Made by a program: the position numbers and the translations under genes. A model generated the notes under the pieces. It was not told where the DNA came from and did not search any database. It worked only from the letters and a program-made list of their open reading frames with translations. Below, in pieces: positions 8,900 to 17,441 of a DNA stretch of 64,000 nucleotides. The stretch is taken from the NCBI RefSeq assembly GCF_934525195.1, contig NZ_CAKSZA010000005.1:62001-126000 (forward strand), in the 5' to 3' direction. This DNA comes from an uncultured Eubacterium sp. Lineage in GTDB: Bacteria; Bacillota; Clostridia; Oscillospirales; Acutalibacteraceae. The stretch's first letter is position 1. Each line of letters starts with the position of its first letter.

Positions 8900-9051
8900 G
8901 GGGCGATTTTTACACCCCTCGCTATATTAATACAACGATTTTTTAAAAAGAAAATTTTTTGCACAATTTTTTTAAGTTTTTTTGCAAATTTTCTTGTTTT
9001 GGGGCAAATTTCATACCCCTCACTATATTAATACAACGATTTTTTTAAAAA
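8900..9051 (-). repeat. Two 50-bp direct repeats upstream of xis-int
   Basis: Units at 8900-8950 and 9001-9051 (101-bp period) share a GGGG start, ACCCCTC and the block CTATATTAATACAACGATTT. They lie in an AT-rich gap between rep and xis. They may be iterons, operator copies or duplicated promoters for xis-int; nothing else in 8774-9083 looks coding. Confidence 0.6.
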
Positions 9052-9083
9052 TAAGATTTTGCATTGTTTTTTCAAAATATCTT

Positions 9084-10049
9084 TCAATTTTTTTCACTAT
9101 AATATATATCTTTTAATTCGACCAATTCCTTATAAACCGAGTCGCTGATTTTTATCGGATTTTTGCCCGATTCGATTGTGTATTTGATGTAATTTTTATA
9201 TGACGGCAATTTTTTTGCTTTTGAAAATCCTGATTTTGAAAGTTCGTTATAAAACTTTTTGATGTTCTCTGCAAAGTCCTTGCGTTTTTCCTGTTGTATC
9301 TTTTTGAGGAAATAATAGAATTGACCGTTGTTCATAATCGCTCCGTTCATATTCATTTTGTTAACCATAATATCAAAAAATGTTTTCTTTTCGCAGTTGT
9401 TTGAAAGAATGTTAAGCAAATATATTTTGTTGCTTTTCCAATAATTTGCTTTCATCTGAAATTCAACCCTTGTGCAAAAACATTTGTGACTGTACGGATT
9501 TTCAAAATTTCGATATTTCGTTTTTAACTGCTCATCTTTCGAATAACAAGTCAGGTTGGTCGATTTTGTTCCGTTTTTCTTGCCCGAATTATAAACAACA
9601 TCTTTTCCGTATGGCATATTGAACTTGCTGACCCATTCCCTGAATTTTTCTTCGTTGCTCTTTGACGAAAAATAATAATCCTGATTCAAATCTAATCGAA
9701 CAATTCTTGCATAATCCCAAACATCGGGTTTGAATTCATCAAGACCCGTAACACCGTTGAGCAAACCGGAAAGTATTTTTTTGAAATGAGGATAATCACT
9801 GTATTTGTATAGTTCTTGCGACGAACCGTACAAAAGTCCCGGCAACGAATCTATATAAATAGAAAGACATTTATAAAAATGATAATATCTGATACTGACT
9901 CTGCTTCCGTTTATAAATCTGATTGTTTGATAAAATTTATATTTATTTTCCCAATCGGAATAGCAACTCTCGTTTAATTCCGCATTGATTTTGAAACAAA
10001 TTGTATCTATATTTATTGGATAATCGGATAATTTTATTTTGTTAATCAT
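9084..10049 (-). CDS. Putative rolling-circle replication initiation protein (phage CRI/Rep_trans-like)
   Basis: 321 residues from the ATG at 10047-10049, preceded by AGAAAGG; a longer frame upstream has no ribosome binding site. The central RIVRLDLNQDYYF and later FCTRVEFQMKANYW follow the pattern of phage gene II/X and Rep_trans initiators, which nick a double-strand origin with an active-site tyrosine. I could not pin down that tyrosine. The location next to xis-int matches integrative elements that replicate transiently after excision. Family call is moderately sure. Confidence 0.6.
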   Translation of the reverse strand: MINKIKLSDYPINIDTICFKINAELNESCYSDWENKYKFYQTIRFINGSRVSIRYYHFYKCLSIYIDSLPGLLYGSSQELYKYSDYPHFKKILSGLLNGVTGLDEFKPDVWDYARIVRLDLNQDYYFSSKSNEEKFREWVSKFNMPYGKDVVYNSGKKNGTKSTNLTCYSKDEQLKTKYRNFENPYSHKCFCTRVEFQMKANYWKSNKIYLLNILSNNCEKKTFFDIMVNKMNMNGAIMNNGQFYYFLKKIQQEKRKDFAENIKKFYNELSKSGFSKAKKLPSYKNYIKYTIESGKNPIKISDSVYKELVELKDIYYSEKN

Positions 10050-10574
10050 ATTTACCTTTCTAAAAAAATTAAAAAGACCACTCATCGGAGCAGTCCCTCA
10101 TATGGATATATTTAGTTTATCTCCGACATTCATAGTAATTGTAACAAATTTTTTGAAAAAACAAAAAACCGCCACAATTACTATTTTGAATGAAAGACCA
10201 CAAGTTTTGAGTTTTCTCTCTGTCAGAATGTCGTGAATTAAATAACTTATGTTTATAGTCCGGTGGACTGTTGCGAGATGAGTACACCTGTGGTCTTCAA
10301 TATAATTATAACATAAAAAAATAAAAAACAAAAAAATCAAGAAACACCCTGTTTTTGATTGAAATTTTTAGTCAAAAACAAAACGCTTTTTTAATTTGTC
10401 GGTTTTTGACAATATCAAAGCCCTCTCAAACCCGCATAAAATGAGGTTTTCTGCACATTTCGGCAGAACTTATTTTGAGCCCTAAAGAAACACACCGTCT
10501 TTGAACCCAATAATATCTATAGCTAAAATGATTATATATATTAATAGGTTATAAATTAAATAAAATGTTAATAA
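10050..10574. other. Rep upstream region, possible origin
   Basis: About 520 bp with no convincing gene. It contains AGACCACA (10195) and its complement TGTGGTCT (10289-10296) as an 8-bp inverted repeat about 85 bp apart, and AT-rich runs. In elements of this type the double-strand origin usually lies near rep, but no nick-site consensus could be recognised. Confidence 0.3.
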
Positions 10575-10603
10575 TTGATTTTAAATAACAGATTGTGTAT
10601 AAT
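10575..10603 (+). promoter_or_regulatory. Promoter of HipA-like kinase gene 1
   Basis: TTGATT (10575-10580), 17-bp spacer, TATAAT (10598-10603); start codon 35 bp downstream with AAGGAG. Confidence 0.7.
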
Positions 10604-10637
10604 GATTAATGAAAACAAATTAGGAAGGAGCGTTGTT

Positions 10638-11870
10638 ATGAACTATACTTTGATGCACAAAAACATAAAAGTGGCTGATTTATCATTAGATGAAGAAACC
10701 GGTTCAATCGTTGAAATAGGCGAAATATATAACTTTGCTCACCTTCCTATCGGTACAACCAAAGACGATTTATCCGCCGACAGAGCCTTGCTCAATAAAT
10801 GGTGGACCGATCGTTCAATTCCTGCAAGCAGGTCGGGTGTAAGAGATGCACTTGAAATTTTGCGTGTAAGCACTCCAAAACTGCTTTTGGCAAAATGCTA
10901 TGGATTAAGCCTATCGGATCAGTATTGGGTTAAGCCTATTAATTCTGATTTGGAATGGGAAGTTATAAATTTCTTTGATAATGATTTTTCAGAAGATGTC
11001 GGTGATATTCTGTTCGGAAAAGCAAAAGATTCTGAAAACTTCAGCTTGAACTCACCCGACAACACATCTGACGGCTGCTTAAAGAAAAGATGGAAAATAA
11101 TTAATCAAAAGCGTTGTCTTCTTAAAGCAGGCAGTTTGCCTTATGAGCAACAGCCGTTTAATGAGGCTATTGCATCATTGATTATGGATAAATTGAATAT
11201 AGATCATGTCAGTTATTCCGTTATGGTTGATGATGAAAATCCATACAGCGTTTGCGAAGATTTTATTTCAAGAGATACAGAACTTGTTACGGCTTGGAAG
11301 ATTTTGCAAAGGTATCCTAAACCTAATCACTTGTCTGTTTATCAGCATTATATTGACTGTTGCAAATCTTTGGGCATTGATGACATCGTTGATAAAATCA
11401 ATCAAATGATTGTAGTTGATTTTATTATAGCCAATGAGGACAGACACCTCAATAATTTCGGTCTTGTCAGAAATGCAAACACGCTTGAATGGATTGATGT
11501 TGCACCGATTTTTGACAGTGGCTCATCACTCGGCTATGATAAGGTTACACCTAATATGGATAAGCAATCGTTGATAGTTTGCAAGCCATTCAAGAAAACT
11601 CATTTTGAACAGTTAAGATTAGTCACCTCTTTTGATTGGATAGACTTTGACGCTTTGAAAAACATCGACAATGAAATACTCGGCATATTGAATGATGCCG
11701 ATGAAAATTTAATTGATGATGCAAGAAAACAAAAAATCATATCTTCAATCAACCAAAGAATAGAATATATCCATAATCTTGCATTGGAAAAAACTTGGCA
11801 AGCCAATGACGACATCAACGAAGATGTTGAAAACGATGTTGCCGAGGATTACACATCATTTGATAAATAA
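10638..11870 (+). CDS. HipA-like Ser/Thr kinase 1
   Basis: 410 residues from the ATG at 10638 (AAGGAG 7 nt upstream). The C-terminal half has the HipA-type kinase core: FIIANEDRHLNNFGLV (catalytic Asp and Asn) and APIFDSGSSL (metal-binding Asp). The N-terminal half shares a YxxMHK start and a GLSxxDxYWxK motif with the kinase at 42537, so they are homologues. HipA kinases are toxins or regulators that phosphorylate translation factors (family knowledge). No HTH antitoxin gene sits next to it, so it may be an orphan or a regulator. A strong terminator follows. Confidence 0.8.
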   Translation: MNYTLMHKNIKVADLSLDEETGSIVEIGEIYNFAHLPIGTTKDDLSADRALLNKWWTDRSIPASRSGVRDALEILRVSTPKLLLAKCYGLSLSDQYWVKPINSDLEWEVINFFDNDFSEDVGDILFGKAKDSENFSLNSPDNTSDGCLKKRWKIINQKRCLLKAGSLPYEQQPFNEAIASLIMDKLNIDHVSYSVMVDDENPYSVCEDFISRDTELVTAWKILQRYPKPNHLSVYQHYIDCCKSLGIDDIVDKINQMIVVDFIIANEDRHLNNFGLVRNANTLEWIDVAPIFDSGSSLGYDKVTPNMDKQSLIVCKPFKKTHFEQLRLVTSFDWIDFDALKNIDNEILGILNDADENLIDDARKQKIISSINQRIEYIHNLALEKTWQANDDINEDVENDVAEDYTSFDK

Positions 11871-11890
11871 AAAGCTTTCAACACGCTGAA

Positions 11891-11924
11891 AAAACTGCCT
11901 ACTCATTGAGTAAGCAGTTTTTAT
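11891..11924 (+). terminator. Terminator after HipA-like kinase 1
   Basis: Stem AAAACTGC-TACTC/GAGTA-GCAGTTTT with a three-base loop, 20 bp after the stop codon. Confidence 0.75.
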
Positions 11925-12080
11925 ATATTTTAGCGATTTACTTTTTTGATGAATTGTGATTAATAATCATAATTCCAAGATTTTTTAACAGCACTCCCAT
12001 ATTCAACAAGCATACAAAGTGTAACAATATTGTAATAGATGGATATGTTATTTAATATCATCAACATAGCATAATTATAA

Positions 12081-12113
12081 AACGGCAGTTAGTAAATTTC
12101 TCTAACTGCCGTT
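12081..12113 (-). terminator. Terminator after the methylase gene
   Basis: Perfect 12-bp stem AACGGCAGTTAG/CTAACTGCCGTT adjoining the methylase stop codon; a short T-run follows on the minus strand. Confidence 0.65.
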
Positions 12114-12115
12114 TC

Positions 12116-13771
12116 TTATGCAAGGTTATATAGCTTTTCAACGATGCTGTTTAGTTCGTTTTGAATTATGGTTGCTTCGGTTGGATTGTTCAAAATTTCA
12201 TCCACGAGCGAAATTATTTTTGCTTGCTGTTGAGCTGTCGGAACCGGAATCGGCAGGGCTTCAATGTGCGATTTTAACATCTTAACCGAATTGAAAGTCT
12301 TGCTGAAAAAGAACTCCGCAACGCTTGAATTGAGAATTGCGAGAATGTATTTTAAGTCGAGCCCGTCAATTTGCGGAATGAGAACATTGCAGCTGTTGAG
12401 CGGCAACATTTGACGGTCGTCATAAGCAAAAACAGGCGTGTTTGAAATGTAACGGTAGAGTATTTTTTCCTTTGCACGATATGTTTCGGGCGGTGCGGAT
12501 TGCTGAAAAATACTCCTGTCGTAATGCACAAAAGCGTGCGCCTCGTTGATTATGTATTTGCCAATGTCCGTGCCTTTTAAGATAGGCTCTGTGTCAGGCA
12601 AACGCTCCGATTTGATGTGATTTTTGTTGTTACCCGTGATGATTCCGACTGCAAAAACAGCGTTGTTTTTCAAAAACACCGGCTCTTTGATGCTGTTGAT
12701 TTGTTCAAGATGTTCGTATTCAAAATCGGTGATGTTCAGATTAAAATTACTTGAATCGATGCGTCTGTTTGAGCCGATAACAAACGAATCGGTTTTGGTT
12801 TTTATTCTGCAATTTTTTGTTGAGCCACAATCACATTTTTGCAAAGTCATCGCCACAACAGGACTGGTTGAGCCTTTCAATGTTTGACCGAAATAATGAA
12901 CCGACTTAAACGAAGCGTTGTTCAAAATCAGCTCTCTTGCCTTTTGATGACTGCTCACATTCATCAATGCCTCGGGCAGAATATAGGCTAAAAATCCGTT
13001 TTCGTTGAGCATAGCTATTGCTTTTTCGATGAATAAATCAAAGGTGTCGAATTCGTTGCGTTTTGCAACAAGAAACGATTTTCTGACAGCTTTTCTATAT
13101 TCTTTATCATAGCTTCCGCCCCACGGTGGATTTCCGATTATCACATCATAATTGTTGTCGAGTTCAGTCAGAGAATCAAGACATTTGATGTGGGAATTCA
13201 GTTGTTCCGAGGTTAAATTTGTGTCGTTCAAAAACAGACTGATTTTTGCCAAAGCCACGCTTATTTCGTCAATATCAAAGCCAAATATATGATTCAGGCT
13301 CAAGCCGTTTTTCATAAGCCGCAAAAGAAAATTTCCCGAACCGCAGCACGGGTCACAAATCGTCTTGTTTTGCAGGTTGGCAATGCAGTTTAAATCGTCA
13401 ATTATGTCATCGGCTATTCGGTTGGGCGTGAAAAACACACCCTTGGATTTCTTGTTTGAAAATTGCAAAAGTGAGATATAAACGAATCCGAGAGTGTCGT
13501 CAAACGGTGTGAATTCAAGGTTGATATTGAAATTGTTGCAGAATAAGTTGACGGAATTTTTCGTCAAATCCGATATGAGTGCTTCAAACACTTCCGAGTT
13601 TGATTGCTCTGTTTTTGCGTAAAGTTGGCGTGCAAAATAGGCAAGAACATCTCTGATTTCGTCAAGCGACAGAATATCGGTATCGTTCAAAAGGCGTTTG
13701 ACTTCCTCACGATTTTTATAGCTGTTGATGTAACCGCCATAAATTTCAACAGCGTCTTTAAGCCTTTTGTT
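12116..13771 (-). pseudogene. N6-adenine DNA methylase, separated from its N-terminal HTH by a TGA codon
   Basis: The open frame of about 550 codons carries FTPNRIADDII, the SAM motif ICDPCCGSGNFLLRL, the catalytic IIGNPPWGGSY, and a C-terminal target-recognition region ending in EALPIPVPTAQQQ, as in type I/IIG methylases. No ATG occurs before the SAM motif; the first possible start is TTG at 13690 without a clear ribosome binding site. The frame continues upstream, through a single TGA at 13772-13774, into the HTH frame at 13775-13954. The methylase may be unexpressed, restarted or read through. No restriction gene is adjacent. Confidence 0.7.
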
Positions 13772-13954
13772 TCATCTGCTTTGCAAGAGCGAACCTATTT
13801 TGTTTTCCTCTGCCAAACGCTCAATATATTCCTTGTCAAAGGTTTTGTCATCGTTCATTTTCAGCTTTCCGAGTTTTATCCACTTGCTTGCCGTTTCGGT
13901 TGAAATAGACAAAATCTCGCAAGCCTCTCTCCTGCTGATCCTCAAATTTTCCAT
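13772..13954 (-). pseudogene. N-terminal HTH segment of the methylase gene, ending at in-frame TGA
   Basis: 60 codons (MENLRISRREACEILSIS then TETASKWIKLGKLKMND) forming an excisionase-like helix-turn-helix. The TGA that ends it is in the same frame as the methylase, and the residues on either side, LLQSR and NKRLKDAVEIYGG, would join smoothly as ...QSRRNKRL... if TGA were CGA. One C-to-T change would therefore explain the split. On its own it might still act as a small DNA-binding protein. Confidence 0.65.
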
Positions 13955-14147
13955 TGCCCTTCTCCAAAGGTTTCGCTATAAATTTATAAACAAAATTCTA
14001 ATTCAAAGCCAAATTAAAGCCAAGATTAAATAAACTCATTACGACAATATTGTATCATTTATTCATAGAATTGTAAACAAAGCAAATACACGATAGCTAC
14101 TTGCCGAATATGACAAATATAAAAACCAAACCCGTATTTTAGTATAG

Positions 14148-14176
14148 TTGACAAAATAATTTACATAATATATAAT
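14148..14176 (+). promoter_or_regulatory. Promoter of the HTH/kinase operon
   Basis: Consensus TTGACA (14148-14153), 17-bp spacer, consensus TATAAT (14171-14176). It is the strongest promoter in the island and abuts the inverted repeat at 14175-14203. Confidence 0.85.
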
Positions 14177-14203
14177 AGTGTAAACAATGAAAGTTTACAC
14201 TAT
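14175..14203. promoter_or_regulatory. 11-bp inverted-repeat operator at the transcription start
   Basis: ATAGTGTAAAC (14175-14185) and GTTTACACTAT (14193-14203), separated by 7 bp, begin inside the -10 box and span the start of transcription. Its place immediately before a gene for an HTH protein suggests autorepression of the operon. Confidence 0.75.
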
Positions 14204-14218
14204 TGAAAGGAGCGGGTT

Positions 14219-14782
14219 ATGACGGATTACAGAAAACTATGTATAGAAATTTTCGGAACTGATGATGAAACGGAATTGCGTGAAATTGCCGGCAGACAGC
14301 GCTCCGGCAGAAAGAAAGCGTTAAGCAAAAAGGATACTGAAGCTATTATTGAAATGCAACAGCAAGGAAAAACGACAAAAGAAATCGCAGAGCGTTTTGG
14401 TGTAAGCAGACAAACCATCTCAAAATATCTTAACAAGCCTTTAAATGACGATTATGTGATGAGAATAGATTTTATGTATAAACAAAAAATATGCACAGAG
14501 ATTTATGTTGATTTTACACATAAAAAAATAAATATTGTTAATCGCACAAATGACATTATGAAACGGGCTTTTGGAGTTAATGAAAATCCGACATGGCAAG
14601 ATTTTGAGGATTTTCTTGCTGACAGATGTTTTCCAAAAGAAAGAGCAATGTGCAAAACTATTCTTGGCAGGATAGGCATTGATAGCTATGACCCGTTTCA
14701 AATTGTTGAAAAAACAAACGGAAAAACAGCTGAAGATAACCAATATTTACGATTTACAAGAAAAAGGAGGATGGCATTTTGA
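14219..14782 (+). CDS. HTH protein of a compact HTH/kinase operon (putative antitoxin)
   Basis: 187 residues. After a polar start, residues about 38-75 form a resolvase/Hin-type helix-turn-helix (TKEIAERFGVSRQTISKYL). The remaining ~110 residues form an unrecognised domain that could contact the kinase encoded next, as HipB or HipS does in known systems (inference). AAAGGAG lies 6 nt before the ATG. The stop overlaps the next start (TTGA), so the two are translationally coupled. The inverted repeat in the promoter fits autoregulation. Not HipB-like in its HTH type, so probably a distinct lineage. Confidence 0.65.
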   Translation: MTDYRKLCIEIFGTDDETELREIAGRQRSGRKKALSKKDTEAIIEMQQQGKTTKEIAERFGVSRQTISKYLNKPLNDDYVMRIDFMYKQKICTEIYVDFTHKKINIVNRTNDIMKRAFGVNENPTWQDFEDFLADRCFPKERAMCKTILGRIGIDSYDPFQIVEKTNGKTAEDNQYLRFTRKRRMAF

Positions 14783-15597
14783 TAAACACAATTAATCTTA
14801 ACGGATATGATTTGATTGATACAAAAGTAACTTCATCAAAAGGCAATCAGCAAAAGTGGTCGGTTGATGACTTATGGTACAAAGCTGACCATATGGGATA
14901 TGAGGCACTCTGTGAAGTTGTTATATCAAAACTTTTAACCAAATCAAATGTAAATAATTTTGTTGCTTATCACCCAACAAAAATCGAATTTGATAACAAA
15001 ACATTAAATGGTTGCTATTCAAAAAATTTCAAGGGCAAAAACGAAAGCATAGTAACGCTTGAGCATTTGGCTAAAAGTTGGCTTGCTAATTCAATGGCAA
15101 AAGAACTTTTAAATTATGAAACTCCGGAGGATAAAATCAAACACACCGTAAATTTTATTGAAAAAATAACACATTTAGAAAATGTTGGTGCATATATCAC
15201 TATGATGCTTGAGCTTGATGCGTTTTTCTTAAATGAGGATAGACATACAAACAATATTGCATTTATTCTTAATGACGAAACCGGTGAATTTAGATTTTGC
15301 CCATATTTTGATTTTGGATTATCTCTGCTCGCAGATACAACAGAAGATTATCCAATCGGTTTAGATATATACAAAGGCATAGAAAAAATCAAAGCAAAAC
15401 CTTTTAATGATGATTTTGACATTCAATTAGAGGCAGCCACAAAATTGTTTGGTGACCAACTAAAATTATCATTTACAAATTATGATATAGAAAAAACTAT
15501 TGAAACAGTAAATGATTATTACCCGACCGAAATCATAACAAGAGTGAAAAGCCTACTATATAACCAACGACATAAATATATATACATGTTTAATTGA
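14779..15597 (+). CDS. Minimal HipA/CtkA-like kinase (putative toxin)
   Basis: 272 residues, much shorter than HipA (about 440). It starts at TTG with GGAGG 9 nt upstream inside the previous gene. The kinase core is clear: LDAFFLNEDRHTNNIAFI (catalytic Asp and downstream Asn) and PYFDFGLSLL (DFG-like metal site). An N-terminal WYKADHMGYEALCE segment would hold the nucleotide loop. It lacks the HipA N-terminal subdomain. With the HTH gene before it, the pair looks like a compact kinase toxin-antitoxin or regulatory unit. Substrate unknown. Confidence 0.75.
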   Translation: MINTINLNGYDLIDTKVTSSKGNQQKWSVDDLWYKADHMGYEALCEVVISKLLTKSNVNNFVAYHPTKIEFDNKTLNGCYSKNFKGKNESIVTLEHLAKSWLANSMAKELLNYETPEDKIKHTVNFIEKITHLENVGAYITMMLELDAFFLNEDRHTNNIAFILNDETGEFRFCPYFDFGLSLLADTTEDYPIGLDIYKGIEKIKAKPFNDDFDIQLEAATKLFGDQLKLSFTNYDIEKTIETVNDYYPTEIITRVKSLLYNQRHKYIYMFN

Positions 15598-15614
15598 TAT
15601 TCTTTATAAAATTA

Positions 15615-15648
15615 ACAAGGAGCTGATGACAGAACATCAGCTCCTTGT
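15615..15648 (+). terminator. Hairpin after HTH/kinase operon
   Basis: Perfect 14-bp stem ACAAGGAGCTGATG/CATCAGCTCCTTGT with a 6-nt loop. The T-run is poor, so it may act as an RNA stabiliser as well as a terminator. Confidence 0.6.
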
Positions 15649-15707
15649 AATTTCTCAAACTTTATCAGTATTCCGACCGCCTTGCATAAAGCAGAGCGGC
15701 TGTTTTA

Positions 15708-15875
15708 TTACACTGCCATTTGTACTTTCACTTTGGCAGAAATGATTTTTATAAAGGCTTCCGGTTCTATATCCATACCGGTATATTTTATAGCTTCTCT
15801 GATTTCTTTATCAACTGCTTCGGGTGTTGTCTTATGCTCTTTTGCAACTTTGTTAAGAATAGAAATATAACTCAT
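15708..15875 (-). CDS. Small Spo0A C-terminal-like protein
   Basis: 55 residues from the ATG at 15873-15875, which has the excellent site AAAGGAGGGG 5 nt upstream; an upstream in-frame start is not supported. The sequence YISILNKVAKEHKTTPEAVD then KEIREAIKYTG resembles the last DNA-binding helices of Spo0A. Such miniature versions occur in clostridial mobile DNA (recollection), where they may modulate gene expression. It is divergent from the XRE gene that follows. Confidence 0.6.
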   Translation of the reverse strand: MSYISILNKVAKEHKTTPEAVDKEIREAIKYTGMDIEPEAFIKIISAKVKVQMAV

Positions 15876-16007
15876 TTTATCCCCTCCTTTCTCACATCGA
15901 ATAAACAATAACATATTTATTGCAAATATATTGTCGAACGGTGTCGATAATTCTACTGTTTTAGAATTATTCTATTTTAGTCTGTTAACCGTTTATCCAC
16001 TCCAAGA

Positions 16008-16013
16008 TATAAT
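16008..16013 (+). promoter_or_regulatory. -10 box of XRE regulator promoter
   Basis: TATAAT at 16008-16013 with a weak TTAACC (15985-15990) 17 bp upstream, 25 bp before the proposed start. Confidence 0.5.
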
Positions 16014-16038
16014 ATCTAATGTAGTGGAGGTGTTGATA

Positions 16039-16359
16039 TTGAAAAATAATAATTTTAATGGTGAAATGGGCAAAAGAATTATCAAAAGACGCAAACAGTT
16101 AGGCTTGTCTCAAGAGCAATTAGCAGAACTCGCAGATGTTTCACCTCAAATGATCTCTACTGCTGAAAGAGGCAGCAAATCCATCTTGTCGGAAAATTTG
16201 TACAAAATCAGCAAGGCATTAAATGTATCTGCGGATTATCTTTTGTCCGGCGAAATAACAGAATCGAGTTTTAGCGAGATATACAAAAGAGTCTTAAAAA
16301 CTCCTGCAGAAATGCAAGAAAAAATATTTCAAGTGATAGACATCTTATTAGAAAAATAA
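16039..16359 (+). CDS. XRE-family transcriptional regulator
   Basis: 106 residues from TTG at 16039, chosen because GGAGG ends 8 nt before it. The helix-turn-helix covers about residues 10-65: RIIKRRKQLGLSQEQLAELA and VSPQMISTAERGSKS, a canonical Cro/CI-type domain. The C-terminal 40 residues may mediate dimerisation. It stands alone between the Spo0A-like gene and a terminator, so it may control the island or itself. No operator could be assigned. Confidence 0.85.
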   Translation: MKNNNFNGEMGKRIIKRRKQLGLSQEQLAELADVSPQMISTAERGSKSILSENLYKISKALNVSADYLLSGEITESSFSEIYKRVLKTPAEMQEKIFQVIDILLEK

Positions 16360-16370
16360 TAATGAAAATG

Positions 16371-16402
16371 GCAGTTAGGAACAATATCCTAACTGCTTTT
16401 TT
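16371..16402 (+). terminator. Terminator after XRE regulator
   Basis: Perfect 10-bp stem GCAGTTAGGA/TCCTAACTGC, 6-nt loop, six T residues. Confidence 0.9.
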
Positions 16403-16548
16403 GCATAATATCATTGTATTTACTCAAAATACCCAAGAGCGCTTTATTCGTTGTAAAATTATTAATGTCTTTAATACAAGCTCGTCAAAGCGTTATCCGA
16501 CTGTGAAATATGCACAGCTAAAGCTAAAAAGACCAAACTAAATAGCAA

Positions 16549-16576
16549 AAATCCGAGTTTGAAAGGACTCGGATTT
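16549..16576 (-). terminator. Terminator after XRE-like gene
   Basis: Minus-strand stem AAATCCGAGT/ACTCGGATTT with T-run, just after the stop codon of the 16581-16949 gene. Confidence 0.7.
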
Positions 16577-16580
16577 GTTA

Positions 16581-16949
16581 TTATAAAGTGGTTTCGCAAT
16601 ATTCATATAGCAGGTCGTTCACTTCAAACAGGTTATAAATTCCGTTTAAAATGCAGAAGCGAACAATTAAATCCTCTTTCAAACTTGTTGACAAAGCATA
16701 ACCCGCAAGGCTCAACAAATAGTCTGTTTCTGAAAAGTTCAGCTTCAACCCCAAACAAAATTTTATGGCTGTTTGCTTTGACGGTTGATAAAAACGGTTG
16801 CTGAACATTTTTGAAAATATATCTCTTGACAAGTCAACGCTTTTGTAAAGTGCCACTTCATTAAGCTGTCGTTCTCTTATTTTCAGGCAAACAAAATCAG
16901 AAAATGTTTCGTTGCGGTTTGTGTTTTCCCATAACAAATAATTATTCAT
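16581..16949 (-). CDS. XRE-like (lambda-repressor-fold) small protein
   Basis: 122 residues of a widespread Firmicutes domain: VALYKSVDLSRDIFSKMFSN then YQPSKQTAIKFCLGLKLN, which reads like a helix-turn-helix in which DNA contacts may have been lost, followed by FCILNGIYNLFEVNDLLYEY. I recall this module standing alone or attached to macrodomain and defence-type proteins. AAAGGA lies about 9 nt before the ATG. Immediately upstream are the remains of a HipA-like kinase gene (16983-17215), so it was probably the second gene of a kinase operon and may have been its antitoxin or partner. Confidence 0.6.
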   Translation of the reverse strand: MNNYLLWENTNRNETFSDFVCLKIRERQLNEVALYKSVDLSRDIFSKMFSNRFYQPSKQTAIKFCLGLKLNFSETDYLLSLAGYALSTSLKEDLIVRFCILNGIYNLFEVNDLLYEYCETTL

Positions 16950-16982
16950 CCTTTACCATCCTTTGATATTTATTAAAAAAAC

Positions 16983-17215
16983 AAAAAGCTGCAAACAGCA
17001 AAAACCATTTACAGCTCAAATATTACTTTTAATATAATTATATCAAATTTTGGTTCAAAACATTTAGTCGCCGGCAGAACATATTGTATTGTTCTTCGGA
17101 TTCAAACCACTCCTTTTTAACCTCGTGGATTTGGTTGAATCCGGCTGAACATTTCTTTTATAACTTTATATTTATGATAACAAAAATTAACTTTAATTGC
17201 AATATAATTAACATT
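16983..17215 (-). pseudogene. Remnant of a HipA-like kinase gene with large internal deletion
   Basis: Bases 16983-17142 match, with few differences, the terminator and last ~100 coding bases of the kinase at 42537-43643 (including RRLNVLNQNLI and its stop). From about 17155 the sequence jumps to match the upstream promoter region of the same gene (43655-43720). About 1 kb of coding sequence is therefore missing. A second copy of that kinase once stood here. Confidence 0.75.
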
Positions 17216-17336
17216 TTGCCATCATATGATTTTGATGCGTTTTAAATGCCTTGCTCAAATCAAAATCGTAACACAAATTGAAATAAGCAAAAAATTTGAG
17301 AGACTTTTTCCTTTGCGTGTGCTTGATTTTTTGTTG

Positions 17337-17365
17337 TTGCTATCGTTTGACATTTAATATATAAT
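17337..17365 (+). promoter_or_regulatory. Promoter of GHL6 glycosidase gene
   Basis: TTGCTA (17337-17342), 17-bp spacer, TATAAT (17360-17365), 76 bp before the start; AAGGGG precedes the ATG. Confidence 0.6.
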
Positions 17366-17441
17366 TATCTTTGCGACACTATGCAAAAATATCGTTCGTT
17401 ATTTCATATTAAGTATCATTTATAAGTAAGGGGTAATAAAA

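Noticed and set aside
8900..9051. Possible CRISPR-like repeats
   Set aside because: Only two units, 50 bp each, with an AT-rich interval and no cas genes anywhere in the window.
10098..10340. 80-codon minus-strand frame upstream of rep
   Set aside because: Low-complexity start, no ribosome binding site and no family resemblance; the region looks regulatory.
13772..13774. TGA read as an amino acid (alternative genetic code or selenocysteine)
   Set aside because: Elsewhere TGA is used as a normal stop (for example hipS/hipT and sigma/anti-sigma overlaps), and no selenocysteine-type hairpin is apparent after it.
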